DNA of 64,000 nt from RYN-133 sp963708645. GTDB lineage: Bacteria; Actinomycetota; Actinomycetes; Mycobacteriales; Jatrophihabitantaceae. This document shows positions 34,267 through 43,335 of this stretch, piece after piece; position 1 is the first letter of the stretch, and each line of letters opens with the position of its first letter. The DNA is taken from assembly GCA_963708645.1 (NCBI GenBank), contig CAVPTA010000003.1, positions 248,001-312,000 on the forward strand, written 5' to 3'. A model generated the notes under the pieces. It was not told where the DNA came from. It ran no database searches and saw nothing but the letters and a program-made list of their open reading frames with translations. Position numbers and translations under genes: made by a program.

Positions 34267-35427
34267 GTGGCAGTCGGTTGGGACGACGTCGTTGACGTCG
34301 TCGAGTGGACGGGCCTTGCGCCGCTCGATGCCGATGTCACCGCCGATGCCTGCGTGATCGGCCTCGGCGGGTCGGGCCTTGCTGCGGTCGACGCCTTCGT
34401 AGACCGGGGTCTGTCGGTTGTCGCCGTCGACGCCGGACGCGTTGGCGCCGGTGCGGCCGGACGCAACGGCGGATTCCTGGTCGGTGGCCCGGACGCGTCC
34501 CTGCATTCGGCGATCGCAGCTTGGGGTGAGGACGCTGCGCTCTGGCTCTACCGGCGCACCCTGCTCGAACTCGACCGCCTCGCGAGCCAGCTGCCCGGCG
34601 TCATCCACCGCGTCGGTTCGATCCGCCTGGCGGGCCTGCCCGGCGATCCGCAGACTGCGGCCGAGGCCGTCGACCGGGCGGCCGAGATCGCCGACTGCAA
34701 GCGGCACGAGGCCGCGCTGCACGAGCACGGGATCGCGGTCGAACGCTACGACGGACCGCTCGGCACCGGCTTGTTCCTGCCCGACGACGCAGCGATGAAC
34801 CCGGCCCGGCGTGCGATCGGGCTCGCGTCGCAGTTGCGCGGCCGCGCCTCGTTGCACGAGCACACGCGAGTCACGTCGATAGAGCGCGGCGCGGTGCGCA
34901 CCGAGCGCGCGACGATCAGCGCCGACACGATCCTGGTCGCGGTCGACGGGCGGCTCGATCTGATCGTCCCTGCATTGGCCGATCGCGTCCGCACCGCGCG
35001 GCTGCAGATGGTCGCGACCGAACCGGTGCCCACCGGGCGGCTGCCTTGCCCGGTCGGCGGCCGGTGGGGTTACGACTACGCACAGCAGGACGACGCGGGC
35101 CGGGTTTTCTGCGGCGGCGGGCGTGATCTGTTCGTCGACGACGAATGGACCTATGACGCCGAACCGTCGGCTCAGGTGCAGGGCTATCTGGCCGATCTCG
35201 CCGGACGGATGGCCGGTGAGGACGTCGCGATCACGCACCGCTGGGCGGCATCGGTAGGGCTCACTGTCGGTACCGACGGCCGCGCGTTGTGCACCGTCGT
35301 CGACGACGGTGTGATGGCGATCGGCGGGTACAACGGCACCGGCAATCTGGTCGGTCCGGTCGCGGCGCGCGCCGCCGTTGCGCACCTGCTCGATGCTGAA
35401 CCCATACCTACCTGCTTCGCTCAGTAG
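34267..35427 (+). CDS. FAD-dependent amine/amino-acid oxidoreductase (DAO family)
   Basis: 386 residues; GTG abuts the glgC stop. The FAD-binding beta-alpha-beta motif is at ~residues 30-60 (ACVIGLGGSGLAAVDAF), then AGAAGRNGGFLVGG, and the C-terminal FAD contact is AIGGYNGTGNLVGPVAARA. The GRNGGF element is typical of gamma-glutamylputrescine-oxidase/sarcosine-oxidase-like enzymes. Substrate unknown; the polar amino-acid ABC transporter that follows suggests an amino acid or amine. Confidence 0.87.
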   Translation: MAVGWDDVVDVVEWTGLAPLDADVTADACVIGLGGSGLAAVDAFVDRGLSVVAVDAGRVGAGAAGRNGGFLVGGPDASLHSAIAAWGEDAALWLYRRTLLELDRLASQLPGVIHRVGSIRLAGLPGDPQTAAEAVDRAAEIADCKRHEAALHEHGIAVERYDGPLGTGLFLPDDAAMNPARRAIGLASQLRGRASLHEHTRVTSIERGAVRTERATISADTILVAVDGRLDLIVPALADRVRTARLQMVATEPVPTGRLPCPVGGRWGYDYAQQDDAGRVFCGGGRDLFVDDEWTYDAEPSAQVQGYLADLAGRMAGEDVAITHRWAASVGLTVGTDGRALCTVVDDGVMAIGGYNGTGNLVGPVAARAAVAHLLDAEPIPTCFAQ

Positions 35428-35463
35428 ACTTCGGCCGAGATTCAACTGTCGTCGGGGGAAGCC

Positions 35464-36366
35464 ATGTCGTCACGCGTTCTTGCCGCAGGTCTGCTCGGCG
35501 TCGCTCTGATCACCGCGTCGTGCGCGGCGAACAGCTCAGGCGGCAGCTCATCCGCGCCGCCGATCCCGCCCGGCGGAGGCGGCAGCGGGTCGGGCGCCAC
35601 GTCGAGCAGCGCGCCCCAATGCACGCCGGCCACTCTGCAGACACACAGCGCCGGCACGCTCACGGTGGCGACCGACTCGCCCGCGTACGGCCCGTGGTTC
35701 GTCGACGACAAGCCGAGCAACGGCAAGGGTTTCGAGTCGGCAGTCGCGTTCGCCGTCGGCAAGCAGCTGGGTTACAGCGCGAGCCAGGTCAAGTGGGTCA
35801 CCGCGTCGTTCAACAGTGTGGTCGCCGGAGCGCCCGGCAACTATGACTTCGACATCAACGAGGTCTCGGCGACGGCGGCCCGGGCCAAGGTGGTCGACTT
35901 TTCCAGCAGTTACTACGACGTCGCCCAGGTCGTGGTCGTGCCGAAGGACAGCAAGTACGCCAACGCGAGCAGCCTTGCCGACTTGAAGGGTGCGAAGCTG
36001 GCAGCCCAGCAGGGCACGACGAGCCTCGACGTCATCAACAACGTCATCAAGCCGGGCACGACGCCGGCCGAGTTCCCGACGAACGACCTGGCGGTGCAGG
36101 CGCTGAAGAACAAGCAGGTCGACGGATTGGTCGTCGACCTCCCGACCGCGTTTTACGTGACCGGCGTGCAGGACACCGATGCCAAGGTGCTGGGCAAGGT
36201 TGCGGTGCCCGGGCCACCAGAGCATTTCGGCCTCGTGCTGCCGCACGGCAGTCCGCTGACGTCGTGCGTATCGAAGGCGGTCGACAGTCTCAAGGCGAAG
36301 GGGACGTTGCAGAAGCTGCAGAACAAGTGGCTGCCCAACGCCGACAGTGCGCCGGTGCTGAAGTAG
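35464..36366 (+). CDS. Polar amino-acid ABC transporter substrate-binding lipoprotein
   Basis: 300 residues. Signal peptide with lipobox ITASC (Cys20), then a Ser/Gly/Pro-rich linker to ~residue 60. The family 3 binding-protein fold follows (GTLTVATDSPAYGPWF, FEVAVAFAVGKQLG-like region, FDINEVSATAARAKVVDFSSSYYDV, GAKLAAQQGTTS). Binds an amino acid outside the membrane for the following permease and ATPase. GGGGGAAG is 4 nt upstream of the ATG. Confidence 0.92.
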   Translation: MSSRVLAAGLLGVALITASCAANSSGGSSSAPPIPPGGGGSGSGATSSSAPQCTPATLQTHSAGTLTVATDSPAYGPWFVDDKPSNGKGFESAVAFAVGKQLGYSASQVKWVTASFNSVVAGAPGNYDFDINEVSATAARAKVVDFSSSYYDVAQVVVVPKDSKYANASSLADLKGAKLAAQQGTTSLDVINNVIKPGTTPAEFPTNDLAVQALKNKQVDGLVVDLPTAFYVTGVQDTDAKVLGKVAVPGPPEHFGLVLPHGSPLTSCVSKAVDSLKAKGTLQKLQNKWLPNADSAPVLK

Positions 36367-36376
36367 GGACGCGTCG

Positions 36377-37234
36377 ATGACGGCGACCGGATGGCAGCCG
36401 TCCGATCTGCAACGTGAGCGCGACGCCTACCGTCGTTCGCGCTCACGCCGGTCGGCGCTGATCGCCTTTGTCAGCACGGCTGTGCTCATCACGCTCGTGG
36501 TCGTGGTGGTGGGCTCGAGTTCAGGATGGGACCGCACGAAGAGCAACTTCTTCGACTTCAGCGTGGGGTGGAAGGGGCTGCCCGACCTGCTGCGCGCGTT
36601 GTGGCTGAACCTGCAGATCATGGTGATCGCCGAGGTGTTCATCCTCATGTTCGCCGCGCTCGTCGCGGTCGTGCGCACCTTGCGCGGGCCGGTGTGGCTG
36701 CCGGTGCGCATCCTCGCGACGATCTACGTCGACGTGTTCCGCGGGCTCCCCCTGCTGATCGTGCTGTACCTCGTGGGTTTCGGCATTCCGGCGCTCAACC
36801 TGCAGGGCGCCCCGACGAGCCCGTTCACGCTCTGCATCATCGCGCTGGTGCTGACCTACACCGCCTACGTCGCCGAGGTTCTCCGCGCGGGCATCGAGTC
36901 GGTGCATCCGTCGCAACGGGCGGCCGCGCGATCACTCGGGCTCACGCACGCGCAGACGCTGCGGCACGTGGTGTTTCCCCAGGCGGTACGGCGTGTGTTG
37001 CCGCCGCTGCTCAACGACTTCGTCAGCCTGCAGAAGGACACCTCGCTCGTGTCGGTCCTCGGGGTCATCGAGGTCGTGCTGACCGCCGACAACCAGAAGT
37101 CCCAGGACTTCAAGTTCGTCCACGTGGTCATGGCCGGGCTGATCTTCGTCGCGCTGACCGTGCCACTGACGCGCCTGACCGACTGGATCGCACGACGGCA
37201 GGGCTGGATCGGTGTCGGCGGCGGGATCATCTGA
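36377..37234 (+). CDS. Polar amino-acid ABC transporter permease (HisM/GlnP type)
   Basis: 285 residues. About five membrane helices after a charged N-terminus. DVFRGLPLLIVLYLVGFG and the EAA loop EVLRAGIESVHPSQRAAARSLG are diagnostic of this permease class, and QKDTSLVSVLGVIE follows. The stop overlaps the ATPase start (TGATG). Confidence 0.94.
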   Translation: MTATGWQPSDLQRERDAYRRSRSRRSALIAFVSTAVLITLVVVVVGSSSGWDRTKSNFFDFSVGWKGLPDLLRALWLNLQIMVIAEVFILMFAALVAVVRTLRGPVWLPVRILATIYVDVFRGLPLLIVLYLVGFGIPALNLQGAPTSPFTLCIIALVLTYTAYVAEVLRAGIESVHPSQRAAARSLGLTHAQTLRHVVFPQAVRRVLPPLLNDFVSLQKDTSLVSVLGVIEVVLTADNQKSQDFKFVHVVMAGLIFVALTVPLTRLTDWIARRQGWIGVGGGII

Positions 37235-37971
37235 TGCTGCAGATCACCGGCCTGCGCAAGACCTACAGCAGCAACGTCGTCCTCGACAACTTCAACCTGA
37301 CCGCGGCCGAGCACACCTGTACCGCGTTGATCGGCGCGTCCGGATCGGGCAAGTCGACGTTGCTCCGTTGCATCAACCTGCTCGAGGTCGTCGACGACGG
37401 CGTGATCGAACTCGACGGGCGCGACATCACCGACCCGCGCGTGAATGCGAACGAGGTGCGCACCCAGGTCGGCATCGTGTTCCAGGCGTACAACCTGTTC
37501 CCTCATCTGCGCGTGATCGACAACGTGACGCTCGGCCCGCGTCGCGTGCACAAGCACCGCCGCGCGCAGGCCGAAGCAGAGGCCATGGCGATGCTCGAGC
37601 GGGTCGGGCTCGCCGACAAGGCCAAGGCACGTCCGGACGAACTGTCGGGCGGCCAGCAGCAGCGCGTTGCCATAGCGCGGGCGCTGGTTGCCAAACCACG
37701 GCTGATGCTGTTCGACGAGGTCACGAGTGCTCTTGACCCCGAACTCGTCGGCGAGGTGCTCACCCTCATCCGCGAGCTCAAGAGCGAGGGCATGACGATG
37801 CTGCTCGCCACGCATGAGATGACCTTCGCCCGCGAGGTCGCCGACCAGGTCTGCTTCCTCGACGGCGGGCGGGTGCTCGAGCACGGGTCGCCCGACCAGG
37901 TGTTCGGCGCGCCGCGTGAGCCGCGCACGCGGCAATTCCTCGGCCGCATCATCGAGGCCGGGCGGCTCTGA
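37234..37971 (+). CDS. Polar amino-acid ABC transporter ATP-binding protein
   Basis: 245 residues. Walker A GASGSGKSTLLR, Q-loop VFQAYNLFPHLRV, signature LSGGQQQRV, Walker B LMLFDEVTSALD and LATHEM are intact. LFDEVTSALDPELVGEVL is the typical GlnQ/HisP form. Next gene 16 nt downstream, probably in the same transcript. Confidence 0.95.
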   Translation: MLQITGLRKTYSSNVVLDNFNLTAAEHTCTALIGASGSGKSTLLRCINLLEVVDDGVIELDGRDITDPRVNANEVRTQVGIVFQAYNLFPHLRVIDNVTLGPRRVHKHRRAQAEAEAMAMLERVGLADKAKARPDELSGGQQQRVAIARALVAKPRLMLFDEVTSALDPELVGEVLTLIRELKSEGMTMLLATHEMTFAREVADQVCFLDGGRVLEHGSPDQVFGAPREPRTRQFLGRIIEAGRL

Positions 37972-37987
37972 TCAGGAGTACGGGACA

Positions 37988-40789
37988 ATGAGTCGCGTGA
38001 GCGACGAACTGGTGTCCGCCCTGCGCTTCGCGGGCATTGCCGACGTCGACACCGCCATTCGCCGCCGCGCCGAATACTCCACGGACGCGAGCAACTACCG
38101 GGTGGTCCCGCGCATCGTGGTGTTCCCGCGACACGTCGACGAGGTTGCCGCGACGTTGGCGGTCGCTCGCGAGCGCGGTGTACCGATCACGAGCCGCGGC
38201 GCCGGCACATCGACAGCGGGCAACTCCATCGGACCCGGCATCGTCATCGACTTCTCGCGGCACCTGAACCAAGTGCTGTCGGTCGACCCGGAGACTCGCA
38301 CCGCGACAGTCGAACCCGGCGCGGTGCTCGACGACATCACCGGTGCGGCACGTGTGCACGGGTTGCGTTTCGGACCCGACCCCTCCACGCACGCTCGCGC
38401 GACGATCGGCGGCTCGATCGGCAACAACGCCTGCGGGTCGCGAGCACTGCGGTACGGCCGCACCGCCGACAACGTCGTCACGCTCGACACCCTCACCGCC
38501 GACGGCGCAACGCTGACAGCGCGCGCGTTCGGACGAGACGGACTGACGGCAGCGGGTTCGATCGGCACGAAGCTGAACAGCATCGTCGAGCACGAGCGCG
38601 CACTGATCCGCACCGAGTTCGGACGTTTCCGGCGCCAGGTGTCGGGTTACTCGCTCGAACACCTGCTGCCCGAGAACGGCGCCGATCTCGCGAAATTCCT
38701 CGTCGGTACCGAGGGGACGCTGGCCGTGATCACGCGCGCGAGCGTCGCGTTGGTCGAGTCGCCACCTGCTGTTGCGTTGGCAGTGCTCGGCTACGCAGAC
38801 ATGCCGTCGGCGGCCGAGGCCGTGCCCGCGCTGCTCCCACACTCACCCGTCGCGATCGAGGGGATGGACGCGCGACTGGTAGCGGTGGTGCGCAACCGGC
38901 GCGGGCCGTCGGCCGTGCCCGCCCTGCCACGCGGCGACGGCTGGTTGTTCGTCGAGACGTCCGGCGCGACGCAGGCCGAAGCGATCCGAGCCGCTGAGAA
39001 GTTGATCGCCGACGCGGCCTGTGTCGATTCGGCCGTCGTCACGGGCGATGCTGCCCGCGCACTGTGGCGCATCCGCGAGGACGGCGCCGGGCTCGGCGGA
39101 CGCACACCGTCCGGCGCGCCGGCCTGGCCCGGGTGGGAGGACGCCGCCGTCCCGCCCGAGCATCTGCCTGCGTACCTGCGCGAATTCGAGGCGTTGCTGC
39201 GCGAGCACCGGCTCGACGGGTTGATCTACGGACACTTCGGTGACGGGTGCGTGCACGTGCGCATCGACTTCCCGTTCGAGGACGGAGCGCGTGCGTTCGA
39301 GCGCTTCGTCGTCGCGTCAGCCGCGCTCGTCGGCCGCCACCACGGGTCGCTGTCGGGCGAACACGGCGACGGCCGTGCACGCAGCGCGCTGCTGCCGCAC
39401 ATGTACTCACCGCGGGCGATCGAGACCTTCGCCCGGATCAAGAAAGCGTTCGATCCGAAGGACCTGCTGAACCCCGGCGTGCTCGTCGATCCGAATCTCG
39501 TCGAGGCCGACCTGCGCGTGCCCAACGCCCGTCCGCTCAAGCACGTCACGTTCGCGTTCGCGCACGACAACCACGATCTGTCGACGGCGGTGCATCGCTG
39601 TGTCGGTGTCGGCAAATGCCGTGCCGACATGACTGCATCGGGCGGGGTGATGTGCCCGTCCTTCGTGGCGACGCGCGACGAGAAGGACTCGACCCGTGGA
39701 CGTGCGCGGGTGCTGCAGGAGTTGGCGAACGGCACGCTGGTGAAAGGTGTTCGCGACAAGGCCGTGCACGAAGCGCTCGATCTGTGCCTGTCGTGCAAGG
39801 GCTGTTCGTCCGACTGCCCGGCCGGCGTCGATATGGCGACCTACAAGGCCGAGGTGCTCCATCAGCGCTACAAGCGTCGGCTCCGTCCGCCGTCGCACTA
39901 CAGCCTCGGCTGGTTGCCGCGCTTCGCGCGACTTGCCGCGCGCATGCCGCGGCTGGCGAACGCGACCCTGCGCCGCCCGACGGTGTCGCGGCTGGCGAAG
40001 CGGCTCGGCGGCATCGACGCGCGGCGTGAGCTTCCGACGTTTGCGCATCACACGTTCCGTTCGCGGTTCACTGCGTCGTCGTCGGGCACGCCGGTGCTGT
40101 TATGGGTCGACACGTTCACCGATCACTTCAGTCCTGAGGTCGGGCTCGCAGCCGTACGGGTACTCGAGCACGCCGGCTACGCCGTGCAGCTCACCGAGAA
40201 GCCGGTGTGCTGTGGGCTGACGTGGATCTCGACCGGCCAGCTGGATGGCGCCCGCAAGCGACTGCGTGACACGCTCGATGCCCTCGATCCTGCGCTTGCG
40301 CAAGGCATTCCGATCGTCGGTCTCGAACCGTCGTGCACTGCAGTGCTGCGCGGTGATCTGCCGGAGTTGCTCGCCGATGATCCGCGCGCCGCGGCGGCCG
40401 CCAAGGCCACCCGCACGCTCGCGGAGTTGCTTCGCGACACACCTGGCTGGCAGCCGCCGGATCTCGGTGAAGTGCGTGCCGTCGCGCAGCCGCACTGCCA
40501 CCACCACGCCGTGATGGGCTGGACGGCCGACGAGGCGTTGTTGCGGTCAGCGGGCGCGGATGTGTCGGCCGTCGGCGGATGTTGCGGGCTGGCGGGCAAC
40601 TTCGGGGTCGAGCGCGGGCACTACGACGTGTCAGTCGCGGTGGCAGAGACGGCCCTGCTGCCGGCCGTGCGAAGTGCGCCGCACGACGCTGTCGTCCTCG
40701 CCGACGGCTTTTCGTGTCGAACCCAGCTCGAACAATTGGCGCGCGTGCACTCGGTTCATCTGGCTCAATTGATCGCGGAGGCGATATGA
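37988..40789 (+). CDS. FAD/4Fe-4S fused dehydrogenase (D-2-hydroxyacid dehydrogenase-like)
   Basis: 933 residues from ATG 37988, with AGGAG about 9 nt upstream. Residues ~40-215 are an FAD-binding PCMH domain (ITSRGAGTSTAGNSIGPG, TIGGSIGNNACGSRALRYG). The FAD-oxidase C-terminal domain (~250-520) includes YGHFGDGCVHVRIDFPF and GEHGDGRARS. Next come Cys clusters (CVGVGKCRADM and CLSCKGCSSDCPAG), then a C-terminal CCG-type domain (CCGLTW, HCHHHAVMGW, GCCGLAGNFG). The layout is that of fused GlcD/GlcF or D-2-hydroxyglutarate-type dehydrogenases passing electrons through Fe-S clusters. Substrate unproven; ATGA overlap with dapC. Confidence 0.92.
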   Translation: MSRVSDELVSALRFAGIADVDTAIRRRAEYSTDASNYRVVPRIVVFPRHVDEVAATLAVARERGVPITSRGAGTSTAGNSIGPGIVIDFSRHLNQVLSVDPETRTATVEPGAVLDDITGAARVHGLRFGPDPSTHARATIGGSIGNNACGSRALRYGRTADNVVTLDTLTADGATLTARAFGRDGLTAAGSIGTKLNSIVEHERALIRTEFGRFRRQVSGYSLEHLLPENGADLAKFLVGTEGTLAVITRASVALVESPPAVALAVLGYADMPSAAEAVPALLPHSPVAIEGMDARLVAVVRNRRGPSAVPALPRGDGWLFVETSGATQAEAIRAAEKLIADAACVDSAVVTGDAARALWRIREDGAGLGGRTPSGAPAWPGWEDAAVPPEHLPAYLREFEALLREHRLDGLIYGHFGDGCVHVRIDFPFEDGARAFERFVVASAALVGRHHGSLSGEHGDGRARSALLPHMYSPRAIETFARIKKAFDPKDLLNPGVLVDPNLVEADLRVPNARPLKHVTFAFAHDNHDLSTAVHRCVGVGKCRADMTASGGVMCPSFVATRDEKDSTRGRARVLQELANGTLVKGVRDKAVHEALDLCLSCKGCSSDCPAGVDMATYKAEVLHQRYKRRLRPPSHYSLGWLPRFARLAARMPRLANATLRRPTVSRLAKRLGGIDARRELPTFAHHTFRSRFTASSSGTPVLLWVDTFTDHFSPEVGLAAVRVLEHAGYAVQLTEKPVCCGLTWISTGQLDGARKRLRDTLDALDPALAQGIPIVGLEPSCTAVLRGDLPELLADDPRAAAAAKATRTLAELLRDTPGWQPPDLGEVRAVAQPHCHHHAVMGWTADEALLRSAGADVSAVGGCCGLAGNFGVERGHYDVSVAVAETALLPAVRSAPHDAVVLADGFSCRTQLEQLARVHSVHLAQLIAEAI

Positions 40790-41880
40790 AGTCACAAGGG
40801 TTCGTCCCGCCGCCGTATCCGTACGACCGGCTCGACGAGATCAGCGCGATCGCCGGCAAGCATGACGGCGGCGCGGTCGACCTGTCGATCGGGACGCCGT
40901 GCGACCCACCGCCGAGCGCGGTGCTCGAGGCCTTGTCGATCGGCGACACTGCACGCGGCTACCCGCCGTCGATCGGGACCGCTGCCTATCGCGAGGCCGT
41001 CGCGGAGTGGGTCCATCGTCGGCTCGGTGCGAGCGTCGACCCGGCAACCGAGGTCGCCGCAGTCGTCGGGAGCAAGGAGTTCGTCGCCTCGACGCCGCAG
41101 TACCTGAAACTGCGCACGCCTGATCGAGACACGGTGCTGTACCCGGCGATCAGCTATCCCACCTATGAGATGGGGGCGACGCTCGCCGGATGTCGCGCAG
41201 TCGCGTACACCGACCTCGCCGACATCTCCGACGACGATGCGGCGCGTGCGTTGTGCATCTGGGTGAACTCACCGGCGAACCCGTCCGGCGAACTGCACGA
41301 CCTCGACGCCGCGGCGCAGTGGGGTCGCGAGCGTGGCGTGCCGGTGCTCTCGGACGAGTGCTACGCCGAGTTCACCTGGGACGGGCCGCCACGCACCATC
41401 CTGTCGTCAGGCACGGCGGGCGTGCTGGCGGTGCACAGCTTGTCCAAGCGCGACAACTTCGCCGGCGCGCGGATCGGCAGCTATGCAGGTGATGCCGAAC
41501 TGGTGCACTACTTGCGCGAGGTGCGCAAGCACGCCGGGCTCATGCCGCCTGGGCCGGTGCAGGCCGCGGCGATCGTCGCGCTCGGCGACGACGCGCACGT
41601 CGAGGTGCAGCGCGAGCGTTACCAGCGGCGGTTGTCGGTGTTGGCGCGGCTGCTCGCGCGAGTCGGTTACGAAGCACCGTTGCCGCGAGGTGCGTTCTAC
41701 CTGTGGGTTCCCGCGCCCGGCGACGATGCTTGGGCTGCCGCGCGCGATCTCGCCGAGAAGGTCGGCATCGTCGTCTCGCCCGGCGAGTTCTACGGACACG
41801 TGTCGGCCGGCTACTTCCGCGTCGCTGCGGTGCAGCCCGACGAGCGCATCGCGCTCGTTGCTGCGCGGGCAGGTTTGTAG
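40786..41880 (+). CDS. dapC: N-succinyldiaminopimelate aminotransferase (DapC type)
   Basis: 364 residues, PLP fold type I. VDLSIGTPCDPPP, GSKEFVASTPQYLKL, YPAISYPTYEMGATLAGC, WVNSPANPSGE, SDECYAEFTWDG and the PLP lysine in VHSLSKRDNFAGARIG match the actinobacterial succinyl-DAP transaminase usually encoded beside ferredoxin. That slot is empty here (21.5 kb), so this is the likely DapC, moved next to the FAD/Fe-S dehydrogenase gene. It transaminates the DapD product before DapE acts. ATG overlaps the previous stop. Confidence 0.85.
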   Translation: MKSQGFVPPPYPYDRLDEISAIAGKHDGGAVDLSIGTPCDPPPSAVLEALSIGDTARGYPPSIGTAAYREAVAEWVHRRLGASVDPATEVAAVVGSKEFVASTPQYLKLRTPDRDTVLYPAISYPTYEMGATLAGCRAVAYTDLADISDDDAARALCIWVNSPANPSGELHDLDAAAQWGRERGVPVLSDECYAEFTWDGPPRTILSSGTAGVLAVHSLSKRDNFAGARIGSYAGDAELVHYLREVRKHAGLMPPGPVQAAAIVALGDDAHVEVQRERYQRRLSVLARLLARVGYEAPLPRGAFYLWVPAPGDDAWAAARDLAEKVGIVVSPGEFYGHVSAGYFRVAAVQPDERIALVAARAGL

Positions 41881-41883
41881 CCG

Positions 41884-42459
41884 ATGCCGCGACGCGCGGA
41901 CATGTTCACTGCGGACGGGCGCCCGTCCGACGACGACCCGCGCGAGAATGGTCCTCGCCTCGGCGACGAGCGCGCGACGTTGACCGAGTCGCTGCGTTGT
42001 CAACGCCTCACGCTCGAGCTGAAGTGTGCTGACCTCGATGCCGAGGCAATGGCGCGGCGTGCGGTCGAGCCGTCGACGATGTCGTTGCTCGGGCTGGTGC
42101 GTCATCTCGCCGAGGTCGAGCGCGGCACCTTTCGGCGGCTCATGGCAGGCGAGGACGCACCGAGACTGTTCACGTCCGAGGCCGACCGTGACGGTGACTT
42201 CAATGGCGCGGTCGCAGACCCCGCGGTCGTCGCCGAAGCCTGGGCGACGTGGCGCGCCGAGGTCGATTTCTCGGTGGCGTTCGTCGCGGCCGCTCCGTCC
42301 CTCGATATGACTGCGGACGACGGATCGAACCAGCACGGCAGCGGCGGTGGATTGATCTCGCTGCGCGAGGTGCTGGTCGGCATGATCGAGGAGTACTCGC
42401 GACATCTCGGCCATGTCGATCTTCTACGTGAGCGGATCGACGGCCGACTCGGGCAATAG
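41884..42459 (+). CDS. DinB-superfamily (DUF664) protein
   Basis: 191 residues. The first ~30 residues are polar. TLTESLRCQRLTLELKCADLDAEAMARRAVEPSTMSLLGLVRHLAEVER and IEEYSRHLGHVDLLRERIDG form the DUF664/DinB four-helix pattern, with His residues in RHLAEVE and SRHLGHVD as possible metal ligands. Family members are often thiol-dependent enzymes (mycothiol or bacillithiol); activity unknown. Starts 3 nt after dapC. Confidence 0.85.
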   Translation: MPRRADMFTADGRPSDDDPRENGPRLGDERATLTESLRCQRLTLELKCADLDAEAMARRAVEPSTMSLLGLVRHLAEVERGTFRRLMAGEDAPRLFTSEADRDGDFNGAVADPAVVAEAWATWRAEVDFSVAFVAAAPSLDMTADDGSNQHGSGGGLISLREVLVGMIEEYSRHLGHVDLLRERIDGRLGQ

Positions 42460-42478
42460 GGGGCCACGAGCGTCGACG

Positions 42479-42484
42479 TACCGT
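42479..42484 (+). promoter_or_regulatory. -10 element TACCGT
   Basis: TACCGT, 6 nt, then GTG 42491, matching the leaderless layout seen elsewhere in the window. Confidence 0.4.
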
Positions 42485-42490
42485 CACCGC

Positions 42491-42748
42491 GTGGATGCCG
42501 ACTGGACGATGGACCTGCAGGGATGCATCTCTCGTCTGCAGGATGCGCAGTTGGTGCCCCCGATCGGCGGCGTCGAAATTGGTCGACGGAGCGGCCGCGA
42601 CGTCCTCATGGTCAACGTCCGGGTGCCGGTCACTGACGAGTTGGTCGATCGCATCGGTGCTGCGCTTGGACCGGTTCCGCACGTGATCCGTGAACGATTG
42701 CCCTCTGCCGATGGCCGGGTACCCGGCGTCGGCTACCGGCACGACTAG
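42491..42748 (+). CDS. Small hypothetical protein
   Basis: 85 residues from GTG 42491 (DADWTMDLQGCISRLQDAQ). The leaderless -10 at 42479 picks this start; ATG 42509 is an alternative. Composition is that of a soluble protein, with VLMVNVRVPVTDELVDRIGAALG as the most structured part. No family recognised. Confidence 0.45.
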   Translation: MDADWTMDLQGCISRLQDAQLVPPIGGVEIGRRSGRDVLMVNVRVPVTDELVDRIGAALGPVPHVIRERLPSADGRVPGVGYRHD

Positions 42749-42822
42749 CTCGTCACGATTGCCTGTGCACAGCAGCGGATTCTCTTCCAAAATTGTCAGA
42801 CGGTCGGTCCAGCGTTCGATTC

Positions 42823-43032
42823 GTGGCGAGGAAGATCGAGCGGTTGTGGCGGACGGATCCCGCGGCGTGCACGCGCGATCAACAGTTCGACTGCTTGACC
42901 GAGATCGATGCGCTGATAGCTCGGGCGCAGGCGTGTCGGGAGCGGTTCCTGGCCGCCATCCACGACCCGAGCGATGAGAAGGAGTGGTCCCGGGACGAAG
43001 TCGCCTGCGCGCTGCGGTGGTCGCATCATTGA
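42823..43032 (+). pseudogene. Remnant resembling the N-terminus of DUF222/13E12 HNH proteins
   Basis: About 69 residues from GTG 42823. DCLTEIDALIARAQACRERFLAAI followed by WSRDEVACALRWS resembles the opening of DUF222 (13E12-type, HNH-linked) proteins common in actinobacteria, but the frame stops straight after and no HNH part follows. Probably a truncated relic; a small real gene is possible. Confidence 0.4.
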
Positions 43033-43335
43033 GAGGGCATTGAGAGCATTGTCTAGCGATGAACTAGACAAGTCAGGCAACGCCTGGGAGGGTTGCGAGA
43101 CCAGAACCGGGCTTTGCAGCGATCGGGGATCGGCGATGCTTGATGAGCTTCGACGTGCAGCGTCCTGGCCACTTCGGTCTCTGGGCCTCGACTCCGGCCG
43201 CGCGCTTGCGAATGCACAGCGCACGCCCGCGGTGCGACAAGCCCAGCGGCTCGAACAATGGACCTACGTCCGGGCCGCCTTCGAGGCGAGGAGCGCGTCC
43301 GCCGCGTCGGACCGCAGCTGATCCGCAGCGCCAGC
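43033..43335. other. Gene-poor decayed stretch
   Basis: No convincing coding frame on either strand. It holds the inverted repeat at 43049-43071 and otherwise looks like old coding sequence without a continuous frame. Confidence 0.4.
43049..43071. promoter_or_regulatory. Perfect inverted repeat TTGTCTAG-N7-CTAGACAA
   Basis: 8-bp arms (43049-43056 and 43064-43071) around a 7-nt spacer. The 23-bp size fits a dimeric regulator site, but no intact gene begins just downstream. Confidence 0.4.

Noticed and set aside
33547..35445. Long minus-strand open frame (632 codons) opposite glgC and the flavoprotein
   Set aside because: Antisense to glgC and the DAO-family gene, with no recognisable domain; codon-phase shadow.
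42413..42508. Upstream ATG extension of the small protein at 42491
   Set aside because: It would overlap the end of the DUF664 gene by 47 nt, and the leaderless -10 is spaced for GTG 42491.
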